Under the pieces are notes generated by a model. That model had not been told where the DNA came from. It worked only from the letters and a program-made list of their open reading frames with translations, and searched no databases. DNA of 64,000 bases. Source: an uncultured Tateyamaria sp. (lineage in GTDB: Bacteria; Pseudomonadota; Alphaproteobacteria; Rhodobacterales; Rhodobacteraceae). Location: the NCBI RefSeq assembly GCF_947503705.1, contig NZ_CANNES010000001.1, positions 186,001 through 250,000 of the forward strand, in the 5' to 3' direction. The position numbers were made by a program, and so were the translations under genes. This document shows, one piece after another, positions 47,686 to 55,886 of this stretch (position 1 is the first letter of the stretch; every line of letters starts with the position of its first letter).

Positions 47686-48485
47686 AGGTCATCGCCCTCC
47701 TCTTCATGCTGCTTGGCACGGGCATTGCATCGGCCCAAACCACAGCGCTGCGCACGCTGGATACCGATTATGCCGCTGCGAGCTGGAAAGCCGTGGGCCG
47801 GATCGACTTTGGGCGCAGCGCCTTTTGTTCCGGCACATTGATCGCGCGCGATCTGGTCCTGACAGCCGCTCATTGCCTCTATCGCCCCGGAACGCGTGAC
47901 CTTTGGCCAACGGAAAACATCCGCTTCTCAGCAGGTTTGCGGGATGGTGATGCGCAAGCTGTGCGCAAGGCGTCGGATGCCGCAGCCCATGCAGGATTTG
48001 ACCCCACCGGTCCGTTGACGGCTGTGAACGTGGCGCATGACGTGGCCCTGATCCGGTTGTCAGAGCCGATCTCCACCTTCGAAGTGCCCCCCTTTGCCGT
48101 GCACAGCGACCGAATCGCCCAAGGACCGGTCAGCATCGTGTCATATGGGCGTGGGCGCGAGACGGCGCAGTCCCGGCAAAAGGAATGCCAGATGCTGCAC
48201 CGGGTCGGGGACGCAATGATCTTTGACTGCGACGTGACGCATGGATCGTCGGGCGCACCTGTGTTTTCGCACCTCAATGGGCGGGGGCAAGTGATGGCGG
48301 TGATTTCGGGGATGATGCAGGTCGAGGGGCAAAAGCGGGCCGTCGGCATGGTCCTGCCCCAGCGGATCAGCGAGTTGAAATCGCAATTGCGGATGCAGGT
48401 AGCACCACCGGTCGCAAAGGTGCGGCGGATCACCGTCGGCGGCGGCACCCGCAGCAATATCGGCGCAAAATTCGTCAAACCCTAA
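47682..48485 (+). CDS. Exported trypsin-like serine protease, copy 2
   Basis: Second S1 protease, 267 residues, with a Sec signal ending 'GIASA' (about 18). Triad: His64 in 'VLTAAHCLYR', Asp120 in 'VAHDVALIRL' and Ser190 in 'THGSSGAPVF'. It shares layout, active-site wording and C-terminus with copy 1 but differs in most other positions, so the duplication is old. It starts at ATG 47682 inside the end of copy 1. The target could be cell-envelope or external protein. The stop lies just before a putative heat-shock promoter. Confidence 0.88.
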   Translation: MKVIALLFMLLGTGIASAQTTALRTLDTDYAAASWKAVGRIDFGRSAFCSGTLIARDLVLTAAHCLYRPGTRDLWPTENIRFSAGLRDGDAQAVRKASDAAAHAGFDPTGPLTAVNVAHDVALIRLSEPISTFEVPPFAVHSDRIAQGPVSIVSYGRGRETAQSRQKECQMLHRVGDAMIFDCDVTHGSSGAPVFSHLNGRGQVMAVISGMMQVEGQKRAVGMVLPQRISELKSQLRMQVAPPVAKVRRITVGGGTRSNIGAKFVKP

Positions 48486-48491
48486 AAGGGT

Positions 48492-48520
48492 CTTGAACGG
48501 CCAAAAATCCTTCCCACATT
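48492..48520 (+). promoter_or_regulatory. Putative RpoH (sigma-32) promoter of the small heat-shock gene
   Basis: CTTGAA (48492-48497) followed about 16 bases later by CCCACATT (48513-48520) resembles the alphaproteobacterial heat-shock promoter CTTGAA-N16/17-CCCATnT. It would start transcription about 90 bases before the hsp20 ATG. Confidence 0.5.
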
Positions 48521-48618
48521 GACGTCATCGGGTGCCCGAACGGGGTCCGACCATAGCAACCCCCGCGCTTGTCCAGGATGGAAAGTGCGGATCTGATATC
48601 GCTCAAGTGAGGATAACA

Positions 48619-49083
48619 ATGCGTACATATGACTTTGCACCGCTTTACCGCGCAACCGTTGGTTTTGACCAGATCGCCGACCTGATGGACCGGGTCACTG
48701 CGACGGACACAAACGCCAACAGCTACCCACCCTACAACATCGAAAAGACAGACGATGATGCCTATCGCATCTCGATCGCCGTGGCCGGTTTCTCCGACGC
48801 GGACCTGTCTGTGGACGTCAAGGACCGGTCGTTGGTCGTGTCTGCGAAAAAGGCCGAAGAGGAAGGCAAGACCTACCTCCACCGCGGCATTGCGACCCGC
48901 GCTTTTGAACGCCGATTCCACCTGGCTGACCACGTCGTTGTGACAGGGGCATCGCATGCGGACGGCATGCTGCATATCGATCTGGTCAAGGAAGTGCCCG
49001 AAGCGCTGAAACCCCGCCGGATCGAGATCGCCAGCCAGAAGGCGATTGAAACAGACGTGGTTGACGCCAAGGCCGTCAACTAA
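48619..49083 (+). CDS. Small heat-shock protein (Hsp20 / IbpA type)
   Basis: A 154-residue alpha-crystallin chaperone that holds unfolding proteins for later refolding. The N-terminal 'DFAPLYRATVGFDQIADLMD' is the class A (IbpA-like) arm; the core 'YPPYNIEKTDDDAYRISIAV' to 'RRFHLADHVVVTGASHADG' forms the beta-sandwich, and 'RRIEI' is the I-x-I C-terminal anchor. ATG 48619 follows GTGAGGA. A sigma-32-like promoter lies about 100 bases upstream and a clean terminator follows. Confidence 0.93.
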   Translation: MRTYDFAPLYRATVGFDQIADLMDRVTATDTNANSYPPYNIEKTDDDAYRISIAVAGFSDADLSVDVKDRSLVVSAKKAEEEGKTYLHRGIATRAFERRFHLADHVVVTGASHADGMLHIDLVKEVPEALKPRRIEIASQKAIETDVVDAKAVN

Positions 49084-49111
49084 CACCCCTTCCGGACTCA
49101 TACGCCGGATG

Positions 49112-49143
49112 GCCCGGGGCGCACACCGCGTCCCGGGCTTTTT
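49112..49143 (+). terminator. Rho-independent terminator of the small heat-shock gene
   Basis: GCCCGGG (49112-49118) and CCCGGGC (49132-49138) form a 7-bp GC stem, followed by TTTTT. Strong terminator 29 bases after the stop. Confidence 0.85.
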
Positions 49144-49205
49144 CGTTCCGGAATTCTCGTTTTTGGTGTAGTCTGTCCGCATTTATCACAAATCGGATTG
49201 ATCTC

Positions 49206-50249
49206 ATGCCCCAGCATCACATTGCCTTTTGGAACGTCGAAAACCTCTTTGGCCCGGAAAACCACCCGCCCCGTATCGACTGGGTGGCCAAGGCGATGGG
49301 GTCCGACCTGCGCGGCTGGACCAAAGCACTTTATGACATCAAACAAGATCAACTGACCAAAGTGATCGCCGCTATGAATGGCGGGGCCGGGCCTGATATT
49401 CTGGGGCTGTGCGAGGTCGAGGACCGTGCTGTTCTGGACGATCTTGTAGCCCGCGTGAACGCAGCCACCGGTCGGAGCTATGGCGTTGTGCATGCCGACA
49501 ACCTCAAGGACAAAAGGGGCATCGACACCGCCTTTCTCTTTGATGAAACGCGCTATTCGGTCGATCCCAAACTCGTGTTCAGCCATTTTGTGATCCGGCG
49601 CACCGGCACCCGTGACATCTTGCAAGCCACCTTCAAGACGCCCGAAGGACGACAGCTTGTCTGCCTGGCAAACCACTGGCCGTCGCGCTCCGGTGGAGCG
49701 CTGGAAAGCGCGGGATTCCGGTCCACCGCGGGCGAAACTTTGGCCTATTGGCACGGCCGTATCCGCGAGGAGGCGGCAGACGGAAAACGCGCTTGTGTCA
49801 TTGCGATGGGTGACTTGAACGATGATCCGTGGGACGCATCGGTCCGGTTCAACGCAAATTCAACGCGCGAACGGGGCGATGTCGAGCGGTCACAATCACC
49901 ACGGTTCTACAACCTCAGCTGGGAATATCTGGAATGGCAAAGCCAGACGCGCACCGGCTCGGACCGGATGTTGAACGGTACGCTTTACTACAACAATGAT
50001 GGCAATGTGTTTGACCAGATTCTTGTCTCGCGGCCCATGCTCGACACGCGTGATGCGGCGTTCAAACTGGTGGATGGCACGGCGGGGCCAGAGGCCATTC
50101 CCGACATGGTCAGCCACCGGTCAAGCGAGGGCGCGATCCGTTTCGGCCTTCCCAAAGGCAACGCCGACAAGAACGTGGACACCAGCGGGTATTCCGACCA
50201 TTTCCCTGTCTCCGTCACCCTCGAAGAAGGACCAGACACCGCAGTCTAG
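49206..50249 (+). CDS. Endonuclease/exonuclease/phosphatase-family protein (cytoplasmic)
   Basis: EEP-fold enzyme of 347 residues without a signal peptide. 'IAFWNVENLFGPENH' gives the metal Asn, 'DILGLCEVEDRAVLDDLV' the catalytic Glu, 'VCLANHWPSRSGG' a conserved His, 'AMGDLNDDPWD' the catalytic Asp/Asn pair, and 'YSDHFPVSVTL' the final His. All positions expected for a metal-dependent phosphodiesterase are present. Substrate unknown. It differs from the other EEP protein in the window by lacking export and by having an insert with 'WEYLEWQSQTRTGSDRM'. Confidence 0.87.
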   Translation: MPQHHIAFWNVENLFGPENHPPRIDWVAKAMGSDLRGWTKALYDIKQDQLTKVIAAMNGGAGPDILGLCEVEDRAVLDDLVARVNAATGRSYGVVHADNLKDKRGIDTAFLFDETRYSVDPKLVFSHFVIRRTGTRDILQATFKTPEGRQLVCLANHWPSRSGGALESAGFRSTAGETLAYWHGRIREEAADGKRACVIAMGDLNDDPWDASVRFNANSTRERGDVERSQSPRFYNLSWEYLEWQSQTRTGSDRMLNGTLYYNNDGNVFDQILVSRPMLDTRDAAFKLVDGTAGPEAIPDMVSHRSSEGAIRFGLPKGNADKNVDTSGYSDHFPVSVTLEEGPDTAV

Positions 50250-50335
50250 CGACCTCCCGCCCTCTTACTGTTTCAAAAGTATGCTGCGCCCGGAAGGGCG
50301 GCCAGCCACCTGCAATCAAGACCTGGAGGGCGGCG

Positions 50336-51304
50336 TCAGACTGACGGCGTCTGGCCGTCCAGCACGGCCTTGAACCAGCCGGTGTCGATATTGCCACCAC
50401 ACAGGATCACGCCGACCTTGCGTCCGGCCATCGCCTCGCGTTCCTGCATCAAACCCGCCAAGGGTGCCGCCCCCGCCCCTTCGGCAACGTTGTGGGTTGA
50501 GGAGAAATACAAACGGATTGCGTCTGCGACCTCGTCATCGGTGACGGTGATGATCCGCTCTGCACCCTTGGAATAGACGTCGAACGCCTCTTGCACCGGC
50601 ATGCGCACCGCCATCCCGTCGGCAAAGGTGGATGCCGAATTCGTCTCGATCAAACGGCCTGCGTCCACCGACAGTTTTGCGGCCTGCGCCTGGTCAGACA
50701 CGACGCCCACCACCTTTGTATCAAGGCCCATGGCATCGCGGGCCATGATCGTGCCGCAGATGCCCGACCCGCAGCCAATGGGCACGTACACCGTGTCCAG
50801 ATCAGGCTGTGCATAAAATAATTCATACGCATAGGTCGCGACACCACGCACCAGTTCGAGGTGATAGGGGGGGACCAGAAAAAGCCCCTCCGCCTCGGCG
50901 ACACGGATCGCCTCAAGCCGCGCGGTATCAAAGTCATCGCCAAACTCGATCAGTTCGGCCCCGAAGGCATGCATCGCCGCGTTCTTTTCCACCGAATTTC
51001 CACGCGGCACATAGACTTTGGCCGTCAGGCCTGCGCCAGTTGCCGCCCAGGCCTGCCCTTGCCCGTGATTGCCCCGCGTCGCAGTGCAAATGCCCGGAAT
51101 ATCCGGATGGGTCCGCGTCAGCCAATCCATGAAGGTCAGCGCGCCCCGCACCTTAAAGGCCCCGGTGGGCGTGTGGTTTTCGTGTTTCACAAAGGTCTGC
51201 GCACCCGTCGCCGCATTCAACAACGGATAGCTGTGCTGGGGCGTTGGCGGCATGCGGGCATGGACAAACGCTGCGGCTGTCTCAAGGTCAGTTCGGGTTA
51301 ACAT
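50336..51304 (-). CDS. PLP-dependent threonine/serine dehydratase-like protein
   Basis: Fold-type II PLP enzyme of 322 residues in the serine/threonine dehydratase family. The Schiff-base Lys is in 'KHENHTPTGAFKVRGAL', the phosphate loop in 'PIGCGSGICGT', and 'TATRGNHGQGQAWAA' binds the substrate carboxylate. It lacks the C-terminal ACT regulatory domain of IlvA, so it is a catabolic-type enzyme that deaminates a hydroxy-amino acid. The frame runs back to a TTG at 51340; ATG 51304 is preferred. Third gene in a run with an amidase and an M24 hydrolase. Confidence 0.88.
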   Translation of the reverse strand: MLTRTDLETAAAFVHARMPPTPQHSYPLLNAATGAQTFVKHENHTPTGAFKVRGALTFMDWLTRTHPDIPGICTATRGNHGQGQAWAATGAGLTAKVYVPRGNSVEKNAAMHAFGAELIEFGDDFDTARLEAIRVAEAEGLFLVPPYHLELVRGVATYAYELFYAQPDLDTVYVPIGCGSGICGTIMARDAMGLDTKVVGVVSDQAQAAKLSVDAGRLIETNSASTFADGMAVRMPVQEAFDVYSKGAERIITVTDDEVADAIRLYFSSTHNVAEGAGAAPLAGLMQEREAMAGRKVGVILCGGNIDTGWFKAVLDGQTPSV

Positions 51305-51350
51305 ACGCCAACCATGGGGGAGCCCTTGCGGCGCTGTCAATGTGGTCCAG

Positions 51351-52133
51351 CTAGAACTTCAGGCGCGCCCTGTCTGTCAGGTAAGGCAGCCGCGCTTGAG
51401 CCACATGGACGCGGGCAGGATCAATGTCGGCAAAAAGAATCTCGGGGTCCGCACCCGCCCGCGCGGCCTCTTGCCCATCCGGCGATGCAATGACGCTGCA
51501 CCCCAGAAACTGCATACCGCTTTCCGTTCCGGCGCTGTTAGCGTAGGCAAGATAAACACCGTTCTCGTAAGCACGGGTCGGGATCATTCTATTTGCCACC
51601 CAACCCCAATCCGAACCGAGGGCGGTCGGCACCAAAACAAGCTGCGCCCCCAAGCCCGTGACATGGCGCGCCGTTTCGGGGAACTCCGCATCATAGCAAA
51701 TCAGGGTCGCAATTTTCAGGCCGTGGAAGTCAAACAAGTGGCACCCCTGACCGGCCTCGAAATAACCGCGTTCAAATCCGGGTGGGATCGCCAGCTTGCG
51801 TTGGTGGCTCAACTGCATTCCATCGGGTCCAAAGCACAAGGCGGCATTGAAAAGTCCTTCGGGCGCAGTTTCCGCAAACCCGTAGTGGATGGCCGTCCGG
51901 TATTGTCGCGCACGCGCAGCAACGGCTTGCGCCGTCGGGCCATCAACCGTTTCGGCTCGGGTCACGATGGCATCGCTGATATTGTAGCCGCAGGCAAACA
52001 ACTCGGGCAGTAGCAGCAAATCGGCCCGGTCCGCCACGTCGGGCAAGATGCTATCCAACCACGCCAATCGAGCGGCCGTGCCAGACAGCGCCGCGGGGGC
52101 CTGCCCCAAGGCAAGCCGAAGCCCAACAGTCAT
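51351..52133 (-). CDS. Nitrilase-superfamily carbon-nitrogen hydrolase
   Basis: A 260-residue amidase-type enzyme with the complete Glu-Lys-Cys triad: Glu44 in 'LLLLPELFACGY', Lys113 in 'HQRKLAIP' and Cys146 in 'LICYDAEFPE'. Such enzymes hydrolyse amides or carbamoyl groups; the particular amide is unknown. Its ATG overlaps the stop of the M24-type gene (ATGA). Together with that hydrolase and the dehydratase it looks like a small catabolic operon for a nitrogen-containing compound. Confidence 0.9.
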   Translation of the reverse strand: MTVGLRLALGQAPAALSGTAARLAWLDSILPDVADRADLLLLPELFACGYNISDAIVTRAETVDGPTAQAVAARARQYRTAIHYGFAETAPEGLFNAALCFGPDGMQLSHQRKLAIPPGFERGYFEAGQGCHLFDFHGLKIATLICYDAEFPETARHVTGLGAQLVLVPTALGSDWGWVANRMIPTRAYENGVYLAYANSAGTESGMQFLGCSVIASPDGQEAARAGADPEILFADIDPARVHVAQARLPYLTDRARLKF

Positions 52134-53287
52134 GCGTCCGTGACCAACAAGGTGCGAGGGTAGTCTGTCAGGTAATCGCAACCGGTTTCGGTCACCACAA
52201 TGCTGTCGCCGATCCTGCCCGCCGTGATACCGTCAATGGAAATACCGCCATCGACGGCAAAGGTCATGCCGGGTTGCAAAACGGTCTTGTCCCCTGCCTT
52301 CAGCTCGGGCGCCTCCAGATATGCAACACCAATGGAACGGCCCGTACGATAGCCTGTCTCGTACCCACGCTCCGCGTAAACGGCGTTGGCGGCGGCGGCC
52401 ACATCCTGCGCCAGCACTCCCGGACGGATCGCGGCAATCGCAGCTTGTTGCGCATCAATCGCCGCCTGCTGCACGCGAGCGGCCTCATCCGTTACGGCCC
52501 CCACATGGAACATCCGGTCAAAGCCTAGCTTGTACTGTTTGAACTGCGCCATGTTGCAGAAACAGAAATAAACCGGGTCAAATCTGTCATAGGCTTTGAC
52601 CGACGCCCGACGATGCACCATCGATGCATCCTTGCCGCTTTGCAGAATCTGCAGATTGTGGATCATTGGCGAGACAAAGCGATCCCAACCAGTGGCCGTC
52701 AGGAATCCGGCTGCTTTGCGGGTGCCCGCGTCAATCACGGCGAGCGCGCTTTCGTATTCTTTGGCCCCGACGCTGAGTGACCCATGCGCCGCTGCCATCA
52801 TTGCCCCGGCGATTTCACCGGCCTGTTTCATCACCGCGATCTCTAGCGGTGACTTGATCATCCGCTGTGTCCCGAGGACCGGGCCGATATCCCGCAGAAC
52901 GGCAGTGGTGAAACTTTCGTCCAGGAAATTGCGGACAATGGCGGGCAAATCAGATGCTTCAACCCAGATCTCCGCCGGGTTGGCGGGCAAGGCGCCGGCC
53001 AAGGCACGCCCCCAACTGCGCTGGCCTGCATCTTCCCAGGTGCGGATGTCCGACACCCAGGTCATTTCTGAAACCATCTCGCTTTCCATAAAGGGGGTGA
53101 TGACCACCGGTTCGGCATCAGCGGACACAACCAGCATGGTGGGACGACCAAACTCGATGCCCAGATACCCCCAGAATCCAGCCAAATATGCAATTGAGCT
53201 TTCCGAGGTGAAAACGGCGTGATGAATGCCCGCGTTAGCCATCCGCTGCCTCAGAACGTGGGTACGGGTCATCGCTTCTTGCAGCAT
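52130..53287 (-). CDS. M24-fold (pita-bread) hydrolase without metal ligands
   Basis: A 385-residue protein with the M24 'pita-bread' fold and creatinase-type N-terminal domain ('IAYLAGFWGYLGIEFGRP', about 27-44). The metal-binding residues of aminopeptidases are missing: the GHGIG/HE motif reads 'GRSIGVAYLEAP', the Glu of 'PGMxxxxE' is Asp in 'PGMTFAVDGG', and the last Glu is Gly in 'RIGDSIVV'. So it is likely a metal-free hydrolase like creatinase or ectoine hydrolase, splitting a C-N bond. The longer frame (to 53380) is rejected; ATG 53287 has AAAGG. Head of the amidase-dehydratase run. Confidence 0.8.
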   Translation of the reverse strand: MLQEAMTRTHVLRQRMANAGIHHAVFTSESSIAYLAGFWGYLGIEFGRPTMLVVSADAEPVVITPFMESEMVSEMTWVSDIRTWEDAGQRSWGRALAGALPANPAEIWVEASDLPAIVRNFLDESFTTAVLRDIGPVLGTQRMIKSPLEIAVMKQAGEIAGAMMAAAHGSLSVGAKEYESALAVIDAGTRKAAGFLTATGWDRFVSPMIHNLQILQSGKDASMVHRRASVKAYDRFDPVYFCFCNMAQFKQYKLGFDRMFHVGAVTDEAARVQQAAIDAQQAAIAAIRPGVLAQDVAAAANAVYAERGYETGYRTGRSIGVAYLEAPELKAGDKTVLQPGMTFAVDGGISIDGITAGRIGDSIVVTETGCDYLTDYPRTLLVTDA

Positions 53288-53447
53288 GAGAGACCTTTCA
53301 GGTAAGGAGCAACGCGTCGAACGCATAGCAACAGGGTATCGCGCCGAAAACATCTCGACCCGGCAATTGCGACACGCCATGTCGCTACAATAAGACGTTG
53401 TGACGGGTGACCGATCGCCTCTCGACGTGTGTGGTCAAACGCCCGGC

Positions 53448-54917
53448 TTATACACTCATGCAGATGTATTTCATCTCAAGGTATTCATCGATCCCGTGAT
53501 GCGACCCCTCGCGGCCCAGACCCGATTGCTTGACCCCGCCAAAGGGAGCAACTTCGGTCGAGATGATGCCCGTGTTCACACCCACGATCCCGTATTCCAG
53601 CGCTTCGGCCACCTTATAAACGCGGCTGAGGTCCTTGGCATAGAAATACGACGCGAGGCCAAATATCGTATCGTTGGCCATGGCGATCACCTCGTCCTCG
53701 TCCTCGAACTTGAAGAGTGGCGCGAGCGGGCCAAAGGTTTCTTCCTGCGCCACTTTCATGTCCTGCGTCACGCCTGTGAGGATGGTGGGCGGAATGAAGT
53801 TCCCGTCCATCGCGTCACCGCTCAGCAGCACTTGCGCGCCCTTTGACGTCGCATCCGCGATATGGTCCGAAACCTTCTCTCCGGCCTTGGCGTTGATCAA
53901 AGGGCCCAAATCGGTGCCGTCCTCAAGCCCGTCACCCACTTTCATCTTAGCCACCCGCGCGTGCAGTCTTTCGGCAAAGGCGTCATAGACCCCCGCCTGC
54001 ACGTAAATGCGATTGGCGCAGACGCAGGTTTGCCCGTTGTTGCGGAACTTGCACATGATCGCGCCTTCGACGGCGGCATCGAGATCAGCATCGTCAAATA
54101 CAATAAATGGGGCGTTGCCGCCCAGCTCCATCGAACACTTCATGACCTGATCAGCGGCCTGGCGCATCAGGATACGACCCACGGCGGTCGAGCCCGTGAA
54201 TGTCAGTTTGCGCACGATCGGGTTCTCGCAGAACTCTTTGCCCGTGCTGGACGCATCAGAAGTGGTGACCACCTGAAACACGCCCGCCGGGATGCCCGCC
54301 CGTTCCGCCAGCACGCCCATGGCGATGGCCGACAGCGGCGTCAGTTCAGCGGGGCGCGCAATAAACGCACAGCCTGCGGCCAAAGCCGGGGCCGCCTTGC
54401 GGGTGATCATCGCGTTGGGGAAATTCCACGGTGTGATCGAGGCGGCGACGCCAATAGGCTGCTTGATCACGGTGATCCGTTTGTCACGTTGGTGGCCCGG
54501 GATCGTTTCGCCATAGATGCGTTTGGCCTCTTCGGCAAAGAACTCGACAAAAGACGCGCCATAGGCAATCTCGCCCTTGGCCTCGGCCAGGGGTTTGCCT
54601 TGTTCAGCGGTCAGGATGGTGCCCAGATCGTCCTGGTTCGCCATCATCATGTCGAACCATTTGCGCAGCACGGCAGCGCGCTCCTTTCCAGTCCAACTGG
54701 CCCACTCCTTTTGCGCAGCACCGGCAGCGGCGATTGCATCGGCTACCTGCGCACGGCTCAGGTCGGCCACCTGCGCAATGACGTCGCCCCGTGCCGGGTT
54801 TGTCACATCAAAGGTGCCGTCATCGCCGTCAACCCACGCACCCTTCACGTAGGCGCGGGTCTCAAGCAAACTGGGATCGTTCAGAAGGGATTTCAGGTCG
54901 GTCATTTGGTCAAGCAT
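53448..54917 (-). CDS. gabD: NAD(P)-dependent succinate-semialdehyde dehydrogenase
   Basis: Aldehyde dehydrogenase of 489 residues of the GabD type. The cofactor site shows 'ITPWNFPNAMITRKAAPALA' and 'FTGSTAVGR'; the general-base Glu is in 'MELGGNAPF' (about 263) and the catalytic Cys in 'NGQTCVCANRIY' (about 298). 'EVAPFGGVKQSGLGREGSHHG' is typical of SSADH. It oxidises succinate semialdehyde to succinate, ending GABA-like or related degradation. ATG 54917 has an AAAGGA site. About 160 bases upstream of the M24 gene on the same strand, so it may be part of that unit. Confidence 0.9.
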   Translation of the reverse strand: MLDQMTDLKSLLNDPSLLETRAYVKGAWVDGDDGTFDVTNPARGDVIAQVADLSRAQVADAIAAAGAAQKEWASWTGKERAAVLRKWFDMMMANQDDLGTILTAEQGKPLAEAKGEIAYGASFVEFFAEEAKRIYGETIPGHQRDKRITVIKQPIGVAASITPWNFPNAMITRKAAPALAAGCAFIARPAELTPLSAIAMGVLAERAGIPAGVFQVVTTSDASSTGKEFCENPIVRKLTFTGSTAVGRILMRQAADQVMKCSMELGGNAPFIVFDDADLDAAVEGAIMCKFRNNGQTCVCANRIYVQAGVYDAFAERLHARVAKMKVGDGLEDGTDLGPLINAKAGEKVSDHIADATSKGAQVLLSGDAMDGNFIPPTILTGVTQDMKVAQEETFGPLAPLFKFEDEDEVIAMANDTIFGLASYFYAKDLSRVYKVAEALEYGIVGVNTGIISTEVAPFGGVKQSGLGREGSHHGIDEYLEMKYICMSV

Positions 54918-54994
54918 GGCAGGGTCCTTTCGGGGCTGGCGCATGTCAATCAACCCACGCTAGGTTTGTCCAGTTCCAATACCGGGGGGATTTA

Positions 54995-55786
54995 ATGCCA
55001 GACCTTGATGATGCCTATGCAAACGGAGCCTATATTGCCGGTGCCGAAGACTATGTCGCCCGTTGGCCTCTGGAAGCCGCTGCCTTTCGGGACGGACTGG
55101 GCGCGCGGACAACGCTGGGGCAGTCCTATGGGCCATCCGAGCGGATGGCACTTGATCTGTTTCACCCTGAAGAGGCCGCCAAGGGCACGCTGATCTTTGT
55201 CCACGGGGGTTATTGGTTGAAATTTGACCGCTCTTACTGGTCCGCTTTTGCCGCCGGTGCCGTGGCACAAGGATGGGTCGTCGCGATGCCCTCTTACGAT
55301 CTGTGCCCTGCCGTACGGATCGCGGGTATCACCCAGCAGATCGCGCAGGCCGTAATGCACGTGGCAGAACAAACCAAAGGGCCCTTGTCGTTGGCCGGGC
55401 ATTCCGCCGGTGGGCACCTTGTCGCGCGGATGCTGGCACCGGGGATGCTGCCGCAGACCGTTTTGGACCGTGTCACTCATGTGATGCCGATCTCGCCCGT
55501 GTCGGATCTTGAACCGCTGTTGAGGACGTCAATGAATGCCGACTTCAAGATGGACACCGCTATGGCCCGCGCTGAAAGCCCCGTTCGCCAGCCTGCTCCA
55601 GAGGTGCCCGTGACGGTTTGGGTTGGGGCGGACGAGCGGCCGGTTTTCCTAGATCAGGCCCGGTGGTTGGCCGAGGCCTGGGCTTGCGATCATGTGGTGA
55701 CTGACGGCGAACACCACTTCAACGTCATCGACGCGCTCAGCGATCCGGCCAGCGACATGATCCGGCGCTTGACGACCGCGCCCTAG
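54995..55786 (+). CDS. Alpha/beta hydrolase, kynurenine-formamidase-like
   Basis: A 263-residue alpha/beta hydrolase. The oxyanion motif 'FVHGGYWLKFDRS' (HGGYW, about 70) and the nucleophile elbow 'SLAGHSAGGHLVARML' (Ser about 136) match the KynB/BNA7-type arylformamidases and close relatives. 'WVGADERPVFLDQA' holds the acid and 'DGEHHFNVIDAL' the His of the triad. It may hydrolyse a formamide or ester. GGGGGA lies before the ATG. Divergent from gabD and 100 bases upstream of creatinase, so probably linked to the latter. Confidence 0.82.
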   Translation: MPDLDDAYANGAYIAGAEDYVARWPLEAAAFRDGLGARTTLGQSYGPSERMALDLFHPEEAAKGTLIFVHGGYWLKFDRSYWSAFAAGAVAQGWVVAMPSYDLCPAVRIAGITQQIAQAVMHVAEQTKGPLSLAGHSAGGHLVARMLAPGMLPQTVLDRVTHVMPISPVSDLEPLLRTSMNADFKMDTAMARAESPVRQPAPEVPVTVWVGADERPVFLDQARWLAEAWACDHVVTDGEHHFNVIDALSDPASDMIRRLTTAP

Positions 55787-55886
55787 ATCGGCAAGACGCA
55801 AAATAGGCCGCAGGCGATGGCGTCGTCTGTGCATATTGGCCCACCCGTCCTGAACGCCGGGACCTTTCTGAAAAGGAGGGTCAAGG

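Noticed and set aside
50336-54917. An ectoine/hydroxyectoine degradation operon (EutB, DoeA/EutD, DoeC)
   Set aside because: The dehydratase, M24 hydrolase and semialdehyde dehydrogenase invite this reading, but DoeB/EutE deacetylase, EutC, the TRAP transporter and the EnuR/AsnC regulator are missing and the M24 N-terminus differs from ectoine hydrolases.
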